This document shows, piece after piece, positions 1-5,795 of a stretch of 5,795 nucleotides of DNA (position 1 is its first letter; each line of letters opens with the position of its first letter). The stretch is from Cyclobacteriaceae bacterium. GTDB lineage: Bacteria; Bacteroidota; Bacteroidia; Cytophagales; Cyclobacteriaceae. The DNA is taken from NCBI GenBank assembly GCA_025363495.1, contig JANYDR010000056.1, forward strand, positions 1-5,795, given 5' to 3'. The translations under genes were made by a program, and so were the position numbers. A model generated the notes under the pieces. The model searched no databases, was not told the DNA's origin, and saw only the letters and a program-made list of their open reading frames with translations.

Positions 1-1851
1 GGTTGGAGTATATAAATTAAAAAGGGTACCGCCGGTCTCAGCTTTTACCTGCATAAACCAGGAACTTCTCTCACTGTTTCCATAATTGTTTGGATTCCAT
101 GTCAATGAAAAGATCATACTGCTGACAAGTGACGGCTTGAATGAATTGATAAGATTATTGCCCTGCGTTTGTTGAAGATTCTGAAGGGTAGCATTAAACG
201 CGCTATCAGTGGTAGACTGGATGACCTGAAGATTTATAAGGGTAAATGCATATTGTCGCGTTCGATTTTTACTTTCCCATGTATAGGTACCTGATATCGT
301 AACGTTTGAACGCTGGTATTCTGGTCGGTCGGTGTAGGTATATCCCGCCAGCAGTCGGGTTTTAGGGTTGAACCTTCCGAAATTTTCCAATGCCTTGCCA
401 AAGGGGAATAGGAATTGCGGAAATGTTACAGATGAAGTTATGTTTGCTTCCGTGCTTTTATAAACGTTTCCAATGCTTGTTGCGGATGCAACACCTTCAA
501 ATCCAAACCTTCCGTTCAATTCAAAAATTTCAAGCCCATGAAAGATATTTCTTTTCTTGAAGCTTAAACTATAATACGGACCCGGGAAACCCTGCGTTAC
601 CGTTACGCCTGCCTCATTCGTCCAGGCATAACGGTCCAACGGACTGGTGAAGATGTTAGCAATGAATTTTCCGCCCGATGTATCATAATTAATGTTGACG
701 AATTTGAATATATCAAGGTTGGCTAGCTGTCGCTGCGTCTGGAATGTGTTAGTGCGACTATAAAGACTATCCCGGTGTAAAAAAACACGATTTGATAATA
801 TTTTTTTATTGTATTGGTAAATAAAATAGTTGTAACGAATGTCCTTATAATATGAGGATTGTCTTTTCTTAATTCCTGGAATTTTCACATTCACATCTGT
901 GGTAAAATTTACTGAATCCATGGAAAAGACTTTATGGTCTGCATGATTAGCCGGATCAGAAATGGCCATCTGCAAGGCGACTGAATGCTTATGACCATAG
1001 GTAGTATCTATCTGGAAGTCGATGTATTGCTTACTGAAATCAAAATAGCCATGATCTTTTAACATTAAATCCAGCCGATCGCGCTCATCGCTTAATTTTT
1101 TCTGATCGTATCGGTCACCGATTTTTACCTTACTGAGAGCTTCATATCGCCGCACAAGTTGCATTACGGCACTGTCGGTAACCCGATAGAAAATTGTATC
1201 ATAAAGAAAGGGTTGACCCGGAATAATGACATATTTTACTTTAACCCTCCTTTTCCTTTCACTGATTTCTGGCAGCGTTTGGCTTAAAAAATATCCTTTG
1301 TTAAAGAGAAGGCTGTTAATTTTCTCAACAGAAGCCTGAACGCCTGATGAATCATAAACCGAAACGTGTTCTCCCCACTGCATTGGTAAGTTTCCGTTTT
1401 CAATTTTGAAATTTAGTGCGTCCGTTTTTTGCTGCCGGCGGAACTGGAGATTGATTTTTTTCTCTGGCTTTTCAGTAGCGGCAATTTTGCGATCAAACTT
1501 TTTTTCTTTCTTATCTTTTTTACGAATGAAATCGTTTTTGCTCTGGATGAAGCCAGAATGTTCCTTATTGAATTTCCTTAGTCCAACATAGTACATCCAT
1601 GTAAGGGTATTGATGGGGAATCCCAGAAATCGCCTGTTGGCTTTCTGAGCATAAATGTCGTCGTTGAGACCGGTCCTGTCAAAACCTTTTGGTGTTTTGA
1701 TCGATTGCTTGTATAAGAGCTTCTGGTTTTTTTCGAGATACTGGGTGCCGATGCATCCGTTGAGGACGAGTACGATACTAAGCCCAATCGAAATTTTGGT
1801 AACTTTCAGTTTAACGGTCCGTATGCTTTCAAAATCCAAAATCCGATTCAT
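1..1851 (-). CDS. tamL: TamL-like BamA/TamA family outer-membrane lipoprotein, C-terminus off the left edge
   Basis: The minus frame is open from ATG at 1851 to the window edge, giving 617 codons without a stop. Residues 15-32 form a hydrophobic signal segment ending in a lipobox-like L-N-G-C with Cys33 as the likely lipidated residue; the following GTQYL resembles the start of mature Bacteroidota TamA-like lipoproteins. A Lys/Arg-rich, probably helical stretch covers about residues 110-144. Residues ~145-400 look like POTRA-type repeats, with phrases such as NSLLFNKGYF and LKDHGYFDF. From about residue 405 (DRYAW, then GVTVTQGFPGPYYSLSF) the sequence alternates like an Omp85 beta barrel. The family inserts proteins into, or works with TamB at, the outer membrane; family members are usually several hundred residues with a C-terminal 16-strand barrel, so perhaps 150-250 residues are missing. 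A tamB-like gene might lie beyond the left edge (inference). ATG 1851 is the only ATG before the lipobox. A general BamA-type assembly protein is the alternative. Confidence 0.85.
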   Translation of the reverse strand, partial: MNRILDFESIRTVKLKVTKISIGLSIVLVLNGCIGTQYLEKNQKLLYKQSIKTPKGFDRTGLNDDIYAQKANRRFLGFPINTLTWMYYVGLRKFNKEHSGFIQSKNDFIRKKDKKEKKFDRKIAATEKPEKKINLQFRRQQKTDALNFKIENGNLPMQWGEHVSVYDSSGVQASVEKINSLLFNKGYFLSQTLPEISERKRRVKVKYVIIPGQPFLYDTIFYRVTDSAVMQLVRRYEALSKVKIGDRYDQKKLSDERDRLDLMLKDHGYFDFSKQYIDFQIDTTYGHKHSVALQMAISDPANHADHKVFSMDSVNFTTDVNVKIPGIKKRQSSYYKDIRYNYFIYQYNKKILSNRVFLHRDSLYSRTNTFQTQRQLANLDIFKFVNINYDTSGGKFIANIFTSPLDRYAWTNEAGVTVTQGFPGPYYSLSFKKRNIFHGLEIFELNGRFGFEGVASATSIGNVYKSTEANITSSVTFPQFLFPFGKALENFGRFNPKTRLLAGYTYTDRPEYQRSNVTISGTYTWESKNRTRQYAFTLINLQVIQSTTDSAFNATLQNLQQTQGNNLINSFKPSLVSSMIFSLTWNPNNYGNSERSSWFMQVKAETGGTLFNLYTPT

Positions 1852-2563
1852 TAAATCCCTGCAAGTAAAGAAATACCGCCAAGTAGAGCAATGCTTTCTC
1901 ATTCAGGGGGGCAAAGCGGTGAAAGAAACACTCGCCTCCGAATTTGAGATATTGACTCTGTTAGGCACAAAAGAATTTTTTCACTCTTTTGACACCGCAA
2001 TATTAGGTAAAGTCAAAGAGATCATCGAAGTATCGGAAAGAGAACTTACTGATGTTGGATCGGTTGAAACAAATAATTCAGCCCTGGCTGTGGTTAAAAT
2101 AAAAAGCCAACATTTGCCAAAACTTCCAGTGTCGGACTTCTCGTTAGTGCTGGATGATATTCGTGATCCCGGGAATCTTGGTACGATTATTCGCACTGCT
2201 GAATGGTATGGCATTAAGAATATTATTGCTTCTCTTGAAACTACAGACCTGTATAATCCCAAGGTTATTAACGCTACTATGGGCTCTTTCCTTCGGGTAA
2301 ATGTATTTTATACTGAATTGGACGATTTTTTATCAAAACATCAGGTGCCTGTTTACGGTGCCTTTCTGAAGGGTGAGAACATTCATACAGTAAAATTTTC
2401 AGCTGGTGGATTGATTGTCATTGGAAATGAATCAAAAGGAATTTCTCCCGCCGTTCAAAAGCGGGTTACTCATCCTATTACTATTCCAAGATTTGGAAAT
2501 GCGGAGTCGTTAAATGCATCGGTTGCGGCAGCGATAGTTTTAGATAATCTCCGGAGGAAATAA
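1823..2563 (+). CDS. SpoU/TrmH family RNA 2'-O-ribose methyltransferase
   Basis: A 246-residue protein of the SPOUT class, which transfers methyl from S-adenosylmethionine to a ribose 2'-OH of rRNA or tRNA in the cytoplasm. The N-terminal ~95 residues form the substrate-binding part: the start MLSKSKIRFIKSLQVKKYR is typical, and the usual VEG-K motif appears as IQGGK at 27-31 (Gln in place of Glu). The catalytic SPOUT domain carries all three motifs: motif 1 DPGNLGTIIRTA (115-126, with Asn118 and Arg124), motif 2 GNESKGI (201-207, with Glu203), and motif 3 ESLNASVAAAI (228-238) in the knotted cofactor site. The frame is open further upstream to 1655, but that extension is antisense to the TamL-like gene and lacks family resemblance, so ATG 1823 is chosen. 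The exact target base cannot be read from the sequence; RlmB-like or TrmH-like activity are both possible. Its start overlaps the divergent gene by 29 bp. Confidence 0.92.
   Translation: MLSKSKIRFIKSLQVKKYRQVEQCFLIQGGKAVKETLASEFEILTLLGTKEFFHSFDTAILGKVKEIIEVSERELTDVGSVETNNSALAVVKIKSQHLPKLPVSDFSLVLDDIRDPGNLGTIIRTAEWYGIKNIIASLETTDLYNPKVINATMGSFLRVNVFYTELDDFLSKHQVPVYGAFLKGENIHTVKFSAGGLIVIGNESKGISPAVQKRVTHPITIPRFGNAESLNASVAAAIVLDNLRRK
1856..1860 (-). promoter_or_regulatory. Possible Shine-Dalgarno site for the TamL-like gene
   Basis: On the minus strand AGGGA precedes ATG 1851 by four bases (TTTA). It supports this start over non-ATG codons further in, but the spacing is short and Bacteroidota often initiate without such sites. 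The site lies inside the coding region of the divergent methyltransferase gene. Confidence 0.3.
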
Positions 2564-2656
2564 TTGCGAGCCACTTACTATGATTTCAAGACTCGTTAGG
2601 GTTAGACTGTTTCCATTTTTGTTACTCTACTTTATCTCTACCCAATACACTTAACA

Positions 2657-2694
2657 GCAGAGATCGCAGAGTGAACTCCGCAAAGTGCGCAGAG
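2657..2694. repeat. GCAGAG-type short intergenic repeat
   Basis: GCAGAG occurs at 2657-2662, 2666-2671 and 2689-2694, with a variant GCAAAG at 2680-2685; the members of each pair are 9 bp apart. A further copy lies at 2732-2737. On the minus strand this reads as CTCTGCG/CTTTGCG units ending in GTTAA, a style I recall from intergenic DNA of many Bacteroidota (memory, not a search). It sits between two convergent genes. No coding frame is apparent. Confidence 0.6.
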
Positions 2695-2707
2695 CCTTTG
2701 CTCGGAG
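2676..2707. other. Bulged hairpin between convergent genes
   Basis: The arm CTCCGCAAAG (2676-2685) pairs with CTTTGCTCGGAG (2696-2707) as ten base pairs interrupted by a two-base bulge (TC), around a ten-base loop. It lies 113 bp after the methyltransferase stop and 76 bp beyond the end of the convergent transporter gene, so it could slow or end transcription from either side. No uninterrupted T-run follows on either strand, so a classic intrinsic terminator is not supported. It is partly built from the GCAGAG repeat. Confidence 0.4.
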
Positions 2708-2744
2708 ATGAGAACGCTGAGGCTGCCGTTGGCAGAGCCGTTCT

Positions 2745-2780
2745 TTACTGCTTACCGATCACAGATTACTGCTAACCGAT
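2745..2780. repeat. Imperfect 15-bp direct repeat
   Basis: TTACTGCTTACCGAT (2745-2759) and TTACTGCTAACCGAT (2766-2780) match at 14 of 15 positions with a 21-bp period. The repeat ends three bases before the stop codon of the minus-strand transporter gene. Together with the GCAGAG repeats it accounts for much of the 220-bp gap 2564-2783; no gene is seen in that gap. Confidence 0.6.
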
Positions 2781-2783
2781 TCC

Positions 2784-3569
2784 CTACAAAAACTTCTTAC
2801 TCTGACTTGAAGCTTCTTCCGATAGTTTATGTGCATGCTCTTTCCCCAGATACTTGTCAATAATATTATGACCGACATAGATCAGTGGTGTCAAAACAAT
2901 CGCTACTACGAATTTGTATATATAATTAGTGATGCCGATCGCGATAATCTGCTTTGTTGAGAATGTCCCATAAAATGCAATGAATAGTACTACAAAACTG
3001 TCGATAAGTTGAGATACAAGTGTAGATCCTGTTGCTCGAAGCCAAAGCATCTTTGAGCCAGTGATAAGACGAAGTCTGTGAAAAATATAAACATCTGCCA
3101 ACTGCCCGATAAGAAAGGCTGATAGTGACCCGATTATAATTCGTTGACCCTGTCCGAAGATCTTGTTAAAAGCAAAGTCCATATTGAAATAATTCCCTGC
3201 ACTATCCTGACTATTGGCATCAAGCCACCATGCGGCCGGCGGTAGTCTCATCGTTAGAAAGATGACAAGAAATGAATAGGCGATAAGTCCTGCTGTGAGA
3301 TAGCTGATTCTCTTTACACCGGGTTGGCCGAAATATTCATTGATTAAGTCAGATGTTATAAATACGACTGGCCAGATAACTGCACCTGCAGTGAGATTAA
3401 AATCCATTGTAAATCCAAGGATGTCCAGATTGGCAGGAGGGAGGCCTAGCGTACCTTCACCGGAAAAGATTTTAACGCCAATCATTTCAGCAATCAGGGC
3501 GTTCGTCAGAAATATCCCACTGAGAACAATAAAGAGCCGGTGTTTTTTTATTTCTAATTGAAGTTCCAT
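2784..3569 (-). CDS. yhhQ: Queuosine precursor transporter, YhhQ/VUT family
   Basis: A 261-residue inner-membrane protein with about six hydrophobic spans, near residues 12-33, 58-80, 89-108, 143-165, 183-203 and 206-233, and a short charged C-terminal tail. Family marks are DLINEYFG (74-81), the span from GSLSAFLIGQLADVYIFHRL (147-166), SQLIDSFVVLFIAF (186-199) and NYIYKFVVAIVLTPLIY (215-231). The family (YhhQ in E. coli) imports 7-deazaguanine precursors such as preQ0 or preQ1 for tRNA queuosine; which one is used here cannot be told. The ATG at 3569 shares one base with the TAA of rnz (TAATG), indicating an operon and probable translational coupling. It is the last gene of the minus-strand row and faces the methyltransferase gene. 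Length and motifs are normal for the family. Confidence 0.93.
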   Translation of the reverse strand: MELQLEIKKHRLFIVLSGIFLTNALIAEMIGVKIFSGEGTLGLPPANLDILGFTMDFNLTAGAVIWPVVFITSDLINEYFGQPGVKRISYLTAGLIAYSFLVIFLTMRLPPAAWWLDANSQDSAGNYFNMDFAFNKIFGQGQRIIIGSLSAFLIGQLADVYIFHRLRLITGSKMLWLRATGSTLVSQLIDSFVVLFIAFYGTFSTKQIIAIGITNYIYKFVVAIVLTPLIYVGHNIIDKYLGKEHAHKLSEEASSQSKKFL

Positions 3570-4486
3570 TAATCGTTAAGTTCAAAAGATTCTCCCTCTG
3601 TCGCTAATGAAGTGGTGGGAAATATTTCCGTTGCTTCTTTCAATACCGGTGCCAGGTCTTTATACCGTGCAGAGAAATGTCCTATAATCAGTTTTTTCAC
3701 ATCGGCGCGTTTGGCAACATCAGCTGCTTCGGCGGCGGTACTGTGTTTGGTTTGTCGGGCCCGTTCTTTTTCATCTTCTGTAAAAGTAGCTTCATGATAT
3801 AAAAGGTCCACGCCCCTGATTTGTTCAATAATTTGCAAAAAAGGTTGCGTGTCAGAACAATAGGCATAGGAGAATGACGGCTTTGGCGGCAATGTGTAGT
3901 CACTTGCCTTGTACAACAACTCGTCTTCTTTGCTTACTACATCTTTTCCGGATTTAAGCTGAACAATATGTTGTAGAAGCATTCCCTCTTTCAACATATT
4001 TTTATCAAGACGGATATTTTTTGGTTTCTCGCGAAATAAAAAACCTGAAGTCTTGATTTTATGATCGAGAGGAATAGCTTCAACTGTTACAGCATCATCT
4101 TCAAATATCGTTTCTATTTTACCTTCCGTGAGTGCATGAAATATTATTTTATAATTCAGAACTGACGAAGAGTATTTTAATTGAGTGAGAAGTATCTCAT
4201 CCAATCCGCGGAAGCTGAAAAGATGAAGGTCGGTTTCCCTTCGTTGAAGATGCATTGAAAATAGCAAACCTGTCAATCCAAGATAATGGTCGCCATGAAG
4301 ATGGCTAATGAAAATATGATTGATTTTGTGGATCCCGATACCATAATGCATCAGTTGCATCTGCGTTCCTTCGCCGCTATCTATAAGGAAGTGACGATTC
4401 TGAATGATAAGATATTGAGAGGAAGGAAATCTGCCATAGGCTGGCATTGCCCCACTGGAGCCGAGGATGGTGAGTTTAAGGGACAA
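3569..4486 (-). CDS. rnz: Ribonuclease Z (tRNA 3' endonuclease)
   Basis: A 305-residue cytoplasmic metallo-beta-lactamase-fold nuclease that removes 3' trailers from tRNA precursors. The two-zinc site is complete: HLHGDH (62-67, giving His62, His64, Asp66, His67), His142 in LDHK, Asp212 in CSDT and His270 in GHFSARY. The RNase Z hallmark LYHEATF (229-235) and His248 in KHST are present. The region about 150-175 is likely the short exosite arm of bacterial short-form enzymes. The start is TTG at 4486: the protein opens SLKLTILGSSGAMP as expected, and an in-frame TAG lies just two codons upstream, so no ATG start is possible. No Shine-Dalgarno is seen, and an inverted repeat ends one base before the start. 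The stop overlaps yhhQ by one base. The STAS gene lies 119 bp upstream. Confidence 0.95.
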   Translation of the reverse strand: MSLKLTILGSSGAMPAYGRFPSSQYLIIQNRHFLIDSGEGTQMQLMHYGIGIHKINHIFISHLHGDHYLGLTGLLFSMHLQRRETDLHLFSFRGLDEILLTQLKYSSSVLNYKIIFHALTEGKIETIFEDDAVTVEAIPLDHKIKTSGFLFREKPKNIRLDKNMLKEGMLLQHIVQLKSGKDVVSKEDELLYKASDYTLPPKPSFSYAYCSDTQPFLQIIEQIRGVDLLYHEATFTEDEKERARQTKHSTAAEAADVAKRADVKKLIIGHFSARYKDLAPVLKEATEIFPTTSLATEGESFELND

Positions 4487-4487
4487 G

Positions 4488-4523
4488 AACTAATTTGAGA
4501 ATTTGAAAATTTGAGAATTAGTT
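4488..4523. repeat. Inverted repeat enclosing three tandem 8-mers, next to the rnz start
   Basis: AACTAATT (4488-4495) and AATTAGTT (4516-4523) are perfect 8-bp inverted arms 20 bp apart. On the plus strand, 4492-4515 consists of three exact-length 8-bp units: AATTTGAG, AATTTGAA, AATTTGAG. The element ends one base before the TTG start of rnz, so it occupies the whole ribosome-binding region. AATTTGA-type runs are, as I recall, common intergenic repeats in Bacteroidota; a role as mobile-type repeat or translational control hairpin is inference. The rest of the gap (4524-4605) shows nothing clear. Confidence 0.7.
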
Positions 4524-4605
4524 TACCCACACTTTTTAGCCGGGTTTAAATTAACATCGAGGTTCAGCAACCTGCGCACCTCAATGCGTGAACAGGTCTG
4601 CACCT

Positions 4606-4980
4606 TCACTCTCCGTCCTTCATATCTTTCTCAATTTCGTGCATGAAAACTGAATCCACGGCTTCTTCATTGGTGGGAACAATATTCAATACACTATCCA
4701 ATTGAGAGATCTTGATAAGCTTGAGGGTATGTTCTGAAAGACTTGCCAATACGAATACCCCTCCGTCTTCCTGAAGGATACGATTACCGACAAGAAGAGC
4801 ACTAAGGCCGGAACTGTCTGTATATTTTACTTCTGAGAGGTCGAGGATTATATTTCTAATACCTTCCGCATGGAGGGTGATCAATTCAGATTTTAATGAG
4901 GGTGCCACGCTGGAATCCAACTTCTCTTCGTGCAGGCGCAGGAGGCTATATTTCTCCTGCTTGTCAATTGTATATTTCAT
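4606..4980 (-). CDS. Single-domain STAS protein (anti-sigma factor antagonist-like)
   Basis: A 124-residue protein made almost wholly of one STAS domain. The central IILDLSEVKYTDSSGLSALL (44-63) holds the conserved DSSG; Ser57 corresponds to the serine phosphorylated in SpoIIAA/RsbV-type proteins, and the domain continues to about residue 105 (LIKISQLDSVLNI). The tail is charged (HEIEKDMKDGE). Such proteins switch partners by phosphorylation in sigma-factor or phosphatase circuits, but no anti-sigma kinase or PP2C phosphatase is in this window, so its partner is unknown. It starts at ATG 4980 with no clear Shine-Dalgarno, 35 bp after the purC stop and 119 bp before rnz, consistent with one transcript. 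From memory, a STAS gene near rnz recurs in Bacteroidota. Assignment to the domain is firm; the pathway is open. Confidence 0.88.
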   Translation of the reverse strand: MKYTIDKQEKYSLLRLHEEKLDSSVAPSLKSELITLHAEGIRNIILDLSEVKYTDSSGLSALLVGNRILQEDGGVFVLASLSEHTLKLIKISQLDSVLNIVPTNEEAVDSVFMHEIEKDMKDGE

Positions 4981-5015
4981 TTAGGAATAGGAAGGTTTCA
5001 GGCCTTAAAAGTAAT

Positions 5016-5675
5016 TCAATTTAAGTAATTAACGATGCTCTTTTCAATTCGTTCTGAAATTGATTGGGAATTGAGGGTGGCGAGTTTTTCTCCCGTCATT
5101 TGCTCGTAAAGCTCGCGGTAGCGGTCGGCAATTGAGAGTACAATAGCGTCTGTCATCTCTGGTACTCGTTGGCCATCCTTTCCCTGGAAGCCATTTTCAA
5201 TCAGCCACTGCCTTACGAATTCTTTCGAAAGCTGTTTCTGGGTTTCGCCTGCCTGCTGTCGTTTTTCATACCCTTCTTTGTAGAAATACCTGGAAGAATC
5301 AGGTGTGTGGACTTCATCAATCAGGTAGACTTTGCCGTTGTGTTTACCGAATTCATATTTTGTATCTACGAGAATGAGTCCGCGCTTTGCCGCCAGCTCT
5401 GTACCTTTTGCAAACAAGGCAAGTGCATATTTCTCGAGAATAGTGTAATCACTTTCCGATACTAATTTTCTTTTGATGATTTCGTCCCTTGATATATCTT
5501 CATCGTGACCAACATGTGCTTTGGTAGTTGGAGTAATAATGGGATGGGGCAGAGGATCATTTTCTTTCAGACCTTCCGGCAAGGGCACTCCACACAACGT
5601 CCGTTTCCCTGATTTGTATTCGCGACCAGCATGACCCGCTAGGTATCCGCGCACTACCATCTCGACTGAAAAAGT
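5016..5675 (-). CDS. purC: SAICAR synthase (PurC), C-terminal part only, 5' end lost
   Basis: PurC ligates aspartate to CAIR using ATP in purine synthesis. About 220 residues are intact, from TFSVEMVVRGYLAGHA to the stop at 5016: they include EMVVRGYL, ITPTTKAHVGHDEDIS, the family signature LVDTKYEFG (about 5346-5372), DEVHTPDSSRYFY and KQLSKEFVRQWL. This is the long (~310-residue) PurC form found in Bacteroidota and yeast. Roughly the first 90 residues, with the N-terminal nucleotide-binding region, are absent. The minus frame continues to a GTG at 5753 and closes with a TAG at 5766-5768, but residues encoded above 5675 are Cys-rich and unlike PurC, so no genuine start exists in this window. 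As drawn the gene could not make an active enzyme; an assembly join is the likeliest cause. The STAS gene lies 35 bp downstream. Confidence 0.9.
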   Translation of the reverse strand, partial: TFSVEMVVRGYLAGHAGREYKSGKRTLCGVPLPEGLKENDPLPHPIITPTTKAHVGHDEDISRDEIIKRKLVSESDYTILEKYALALFAKGTELAAKRGLILVDTKYEFGKHNGKVYLIDEVHTPDSSRYFYKEGYEKRQQAGETQKQLSKEFVRQWLIENGFQGKDGQRVPEMTDAIVLSIADRYRELYEQMTGEKLATLNSQSISERIEKSIVNYLN

Positions 5676-5679
5676 TATC
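5673..5679. other. Junction between PurC coding DNA and foreign GC-rich DNA
   Basis: Minus-strand PurC similarity ends at the Thr codon 5673-5675, while plus-strand adenylation-domain similarity begins at the Ile codon 5677-5679. The two partial genes abut within a few bases, in opposite orientations, and composition changes at the same point: 5681-5795 is about 65% G+C by hand count, well above the rest of the window. No terminal repeat or target duplication is visible, which fits a chimeric join better than an inserted element. Confidence 0.7.
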
Positions 5680-5795
5680 GAGTCCGCAATGATGCAGCAC
5701 TCGCAGATCAAGGAAGCCGTCGTCGCGCAGCACAAATGCGACACCGGCGTCACTCGGCTCGTCGCCTACCTCGCAACCCGCACCACCGCCCCCAG
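5677..5795 (+). CDS. Fragment of an NRPS-type adenylation (AMP-binding) domain
   Basis: Thirty-nine codons are open to the window edge. The reading begins IESAMMQHSQIKEAVV and later has TRLVAYLATR, matching the part of nonribosomal peptide synthetase adenylation domains that runs from just after core motif A8 (usually ...GEIE) through xxIxEAVV to RLVAYL, ahead of the A10 lysine, which is not reached. The family activates amino acids as aminoacyl-adenylates. By hand count 34 of 39 third codon positions are G or C, unlike the other genes here and typical of a GC-rich genome. There is no start codon; the upstream half is replaced by PurC sequence. An acyl-CoA-ligase relative is possible. The fragment is short, so the identification rests on about two motifs. 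Confidence 0.6.
   Translation, partial: MESAMMQHSQIKEAVVAQHKCDTGVTRLVAYLATRTTAP

Noticed and set aside
1800..1807. TAACTTTC as a Bacteroidota -7 promoter element (TAnnTTTG) for the methyltransferase gene
   Set aside because: It has one mismatch and no matching TTTG element near -33, so it is not distinguishable from chance.
1655..1822. Upstream in-frame extension of the methyltransferase gene by 56 codons
   Set aside because: It is antisense to well-supported TamL-like coding sequence and does not resemble the family N-terminus, whereas ATG 1823 begins a typical one.
2657..2694. GCAGAG units as a CRISPR array
   Set aside because: The units are 6 bp with 3-bp gaps, far too short for repeats and spacers, and no cas gene is present.
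4286..4498. Plus-strand open frame of 70 codons opposite the rnz start
   Set aside because: It is antisense to the RNase Z metal-binding region, which is clearly the coding strand.
4560..4573. Small hairpin AGGTT-CAGC-AACCT between the STAS and rnz genes as a terminator
   Set aside because: The stem is only 5 bp and no T-run follows on the transcribed strand; the genes are probably co-transcribed.
5169..5465. Plus-strand open frame of 98 codons inside purC
   Set aside because: It is the complement of conserved PurC sequence and shows no recognisable domain of its own.
5676..5753. PurC start at GTG 5753
   Set aside because: The 26 residues before TFSVEM are Cys-rich and unlike PurC, and they are the reverse complement of the adenylation-domain coding sequence.

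Overview
The window looks like a chromosomal housekeeping segment from a member of the Bacteroidota, probably near the Cytophagales or Chitinophagales. The evidence is a lipidated TamA-like outer-membrane protein (TamL type) next to a divergent SpoU/TrmH methyltransferase, a purC / STAS / RNase Z / YhhQ row of genes, the near absence of Shine-Dalgarno sites, and two kinds of short AT-rich or GCAGAG-type intergenic repeats familiar from that phylum. This placement rests on protein recognition by eye; no search was run.

Layout from left to right. Positions 1-1851 (minus) carry the N-terminal 617 residues of a TamL-like Omp85-superfamily lipoprotein whose C-terminal barrel runs off the left edge. 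Its start codon overlaps by 29 bp, head to head, the start of an RNA 2'-O-ribose methyltransferase gene (1823-2563, plus). A 220-bp gap between convergent genes (2564-2783) holds no gene but contains GCAGAG repeats, a bulged hairpin and a 15-bp direct repeat. A minus-strand row follows, transcribed right to left: purC (5' truncated), a single-domain STAS protein, RNase Z (rnz) and a YhhQ-type queuosine-precursor transporter. rnz and yhhQ share one base (TAATG), so tRNA 3'-end maturation and supply of a tRNA-modification precursor are probably translationally coupled. rnz starts with TTG one base after an inverted/tandem repeat.

The last ~120 bases do not belong with the rest. At about 5673-5679 the purC reading frame loses all resemblance to PurC, and its first ~90 residues are missing. 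From 5677 the plus strand encodes, in GC-rich codons, a 39-residue piece of a nonribosomal-peptide-synthetase-type adenylation domain. The simplest reading is a chimeric contig end; a true rearrangement is possible but less likely. Apart from this junction, no previously undescribed system is evident: the genes are recognisable housekeeping families, and the interest lies in gene overlaps, repeats near starts and the broken right end.
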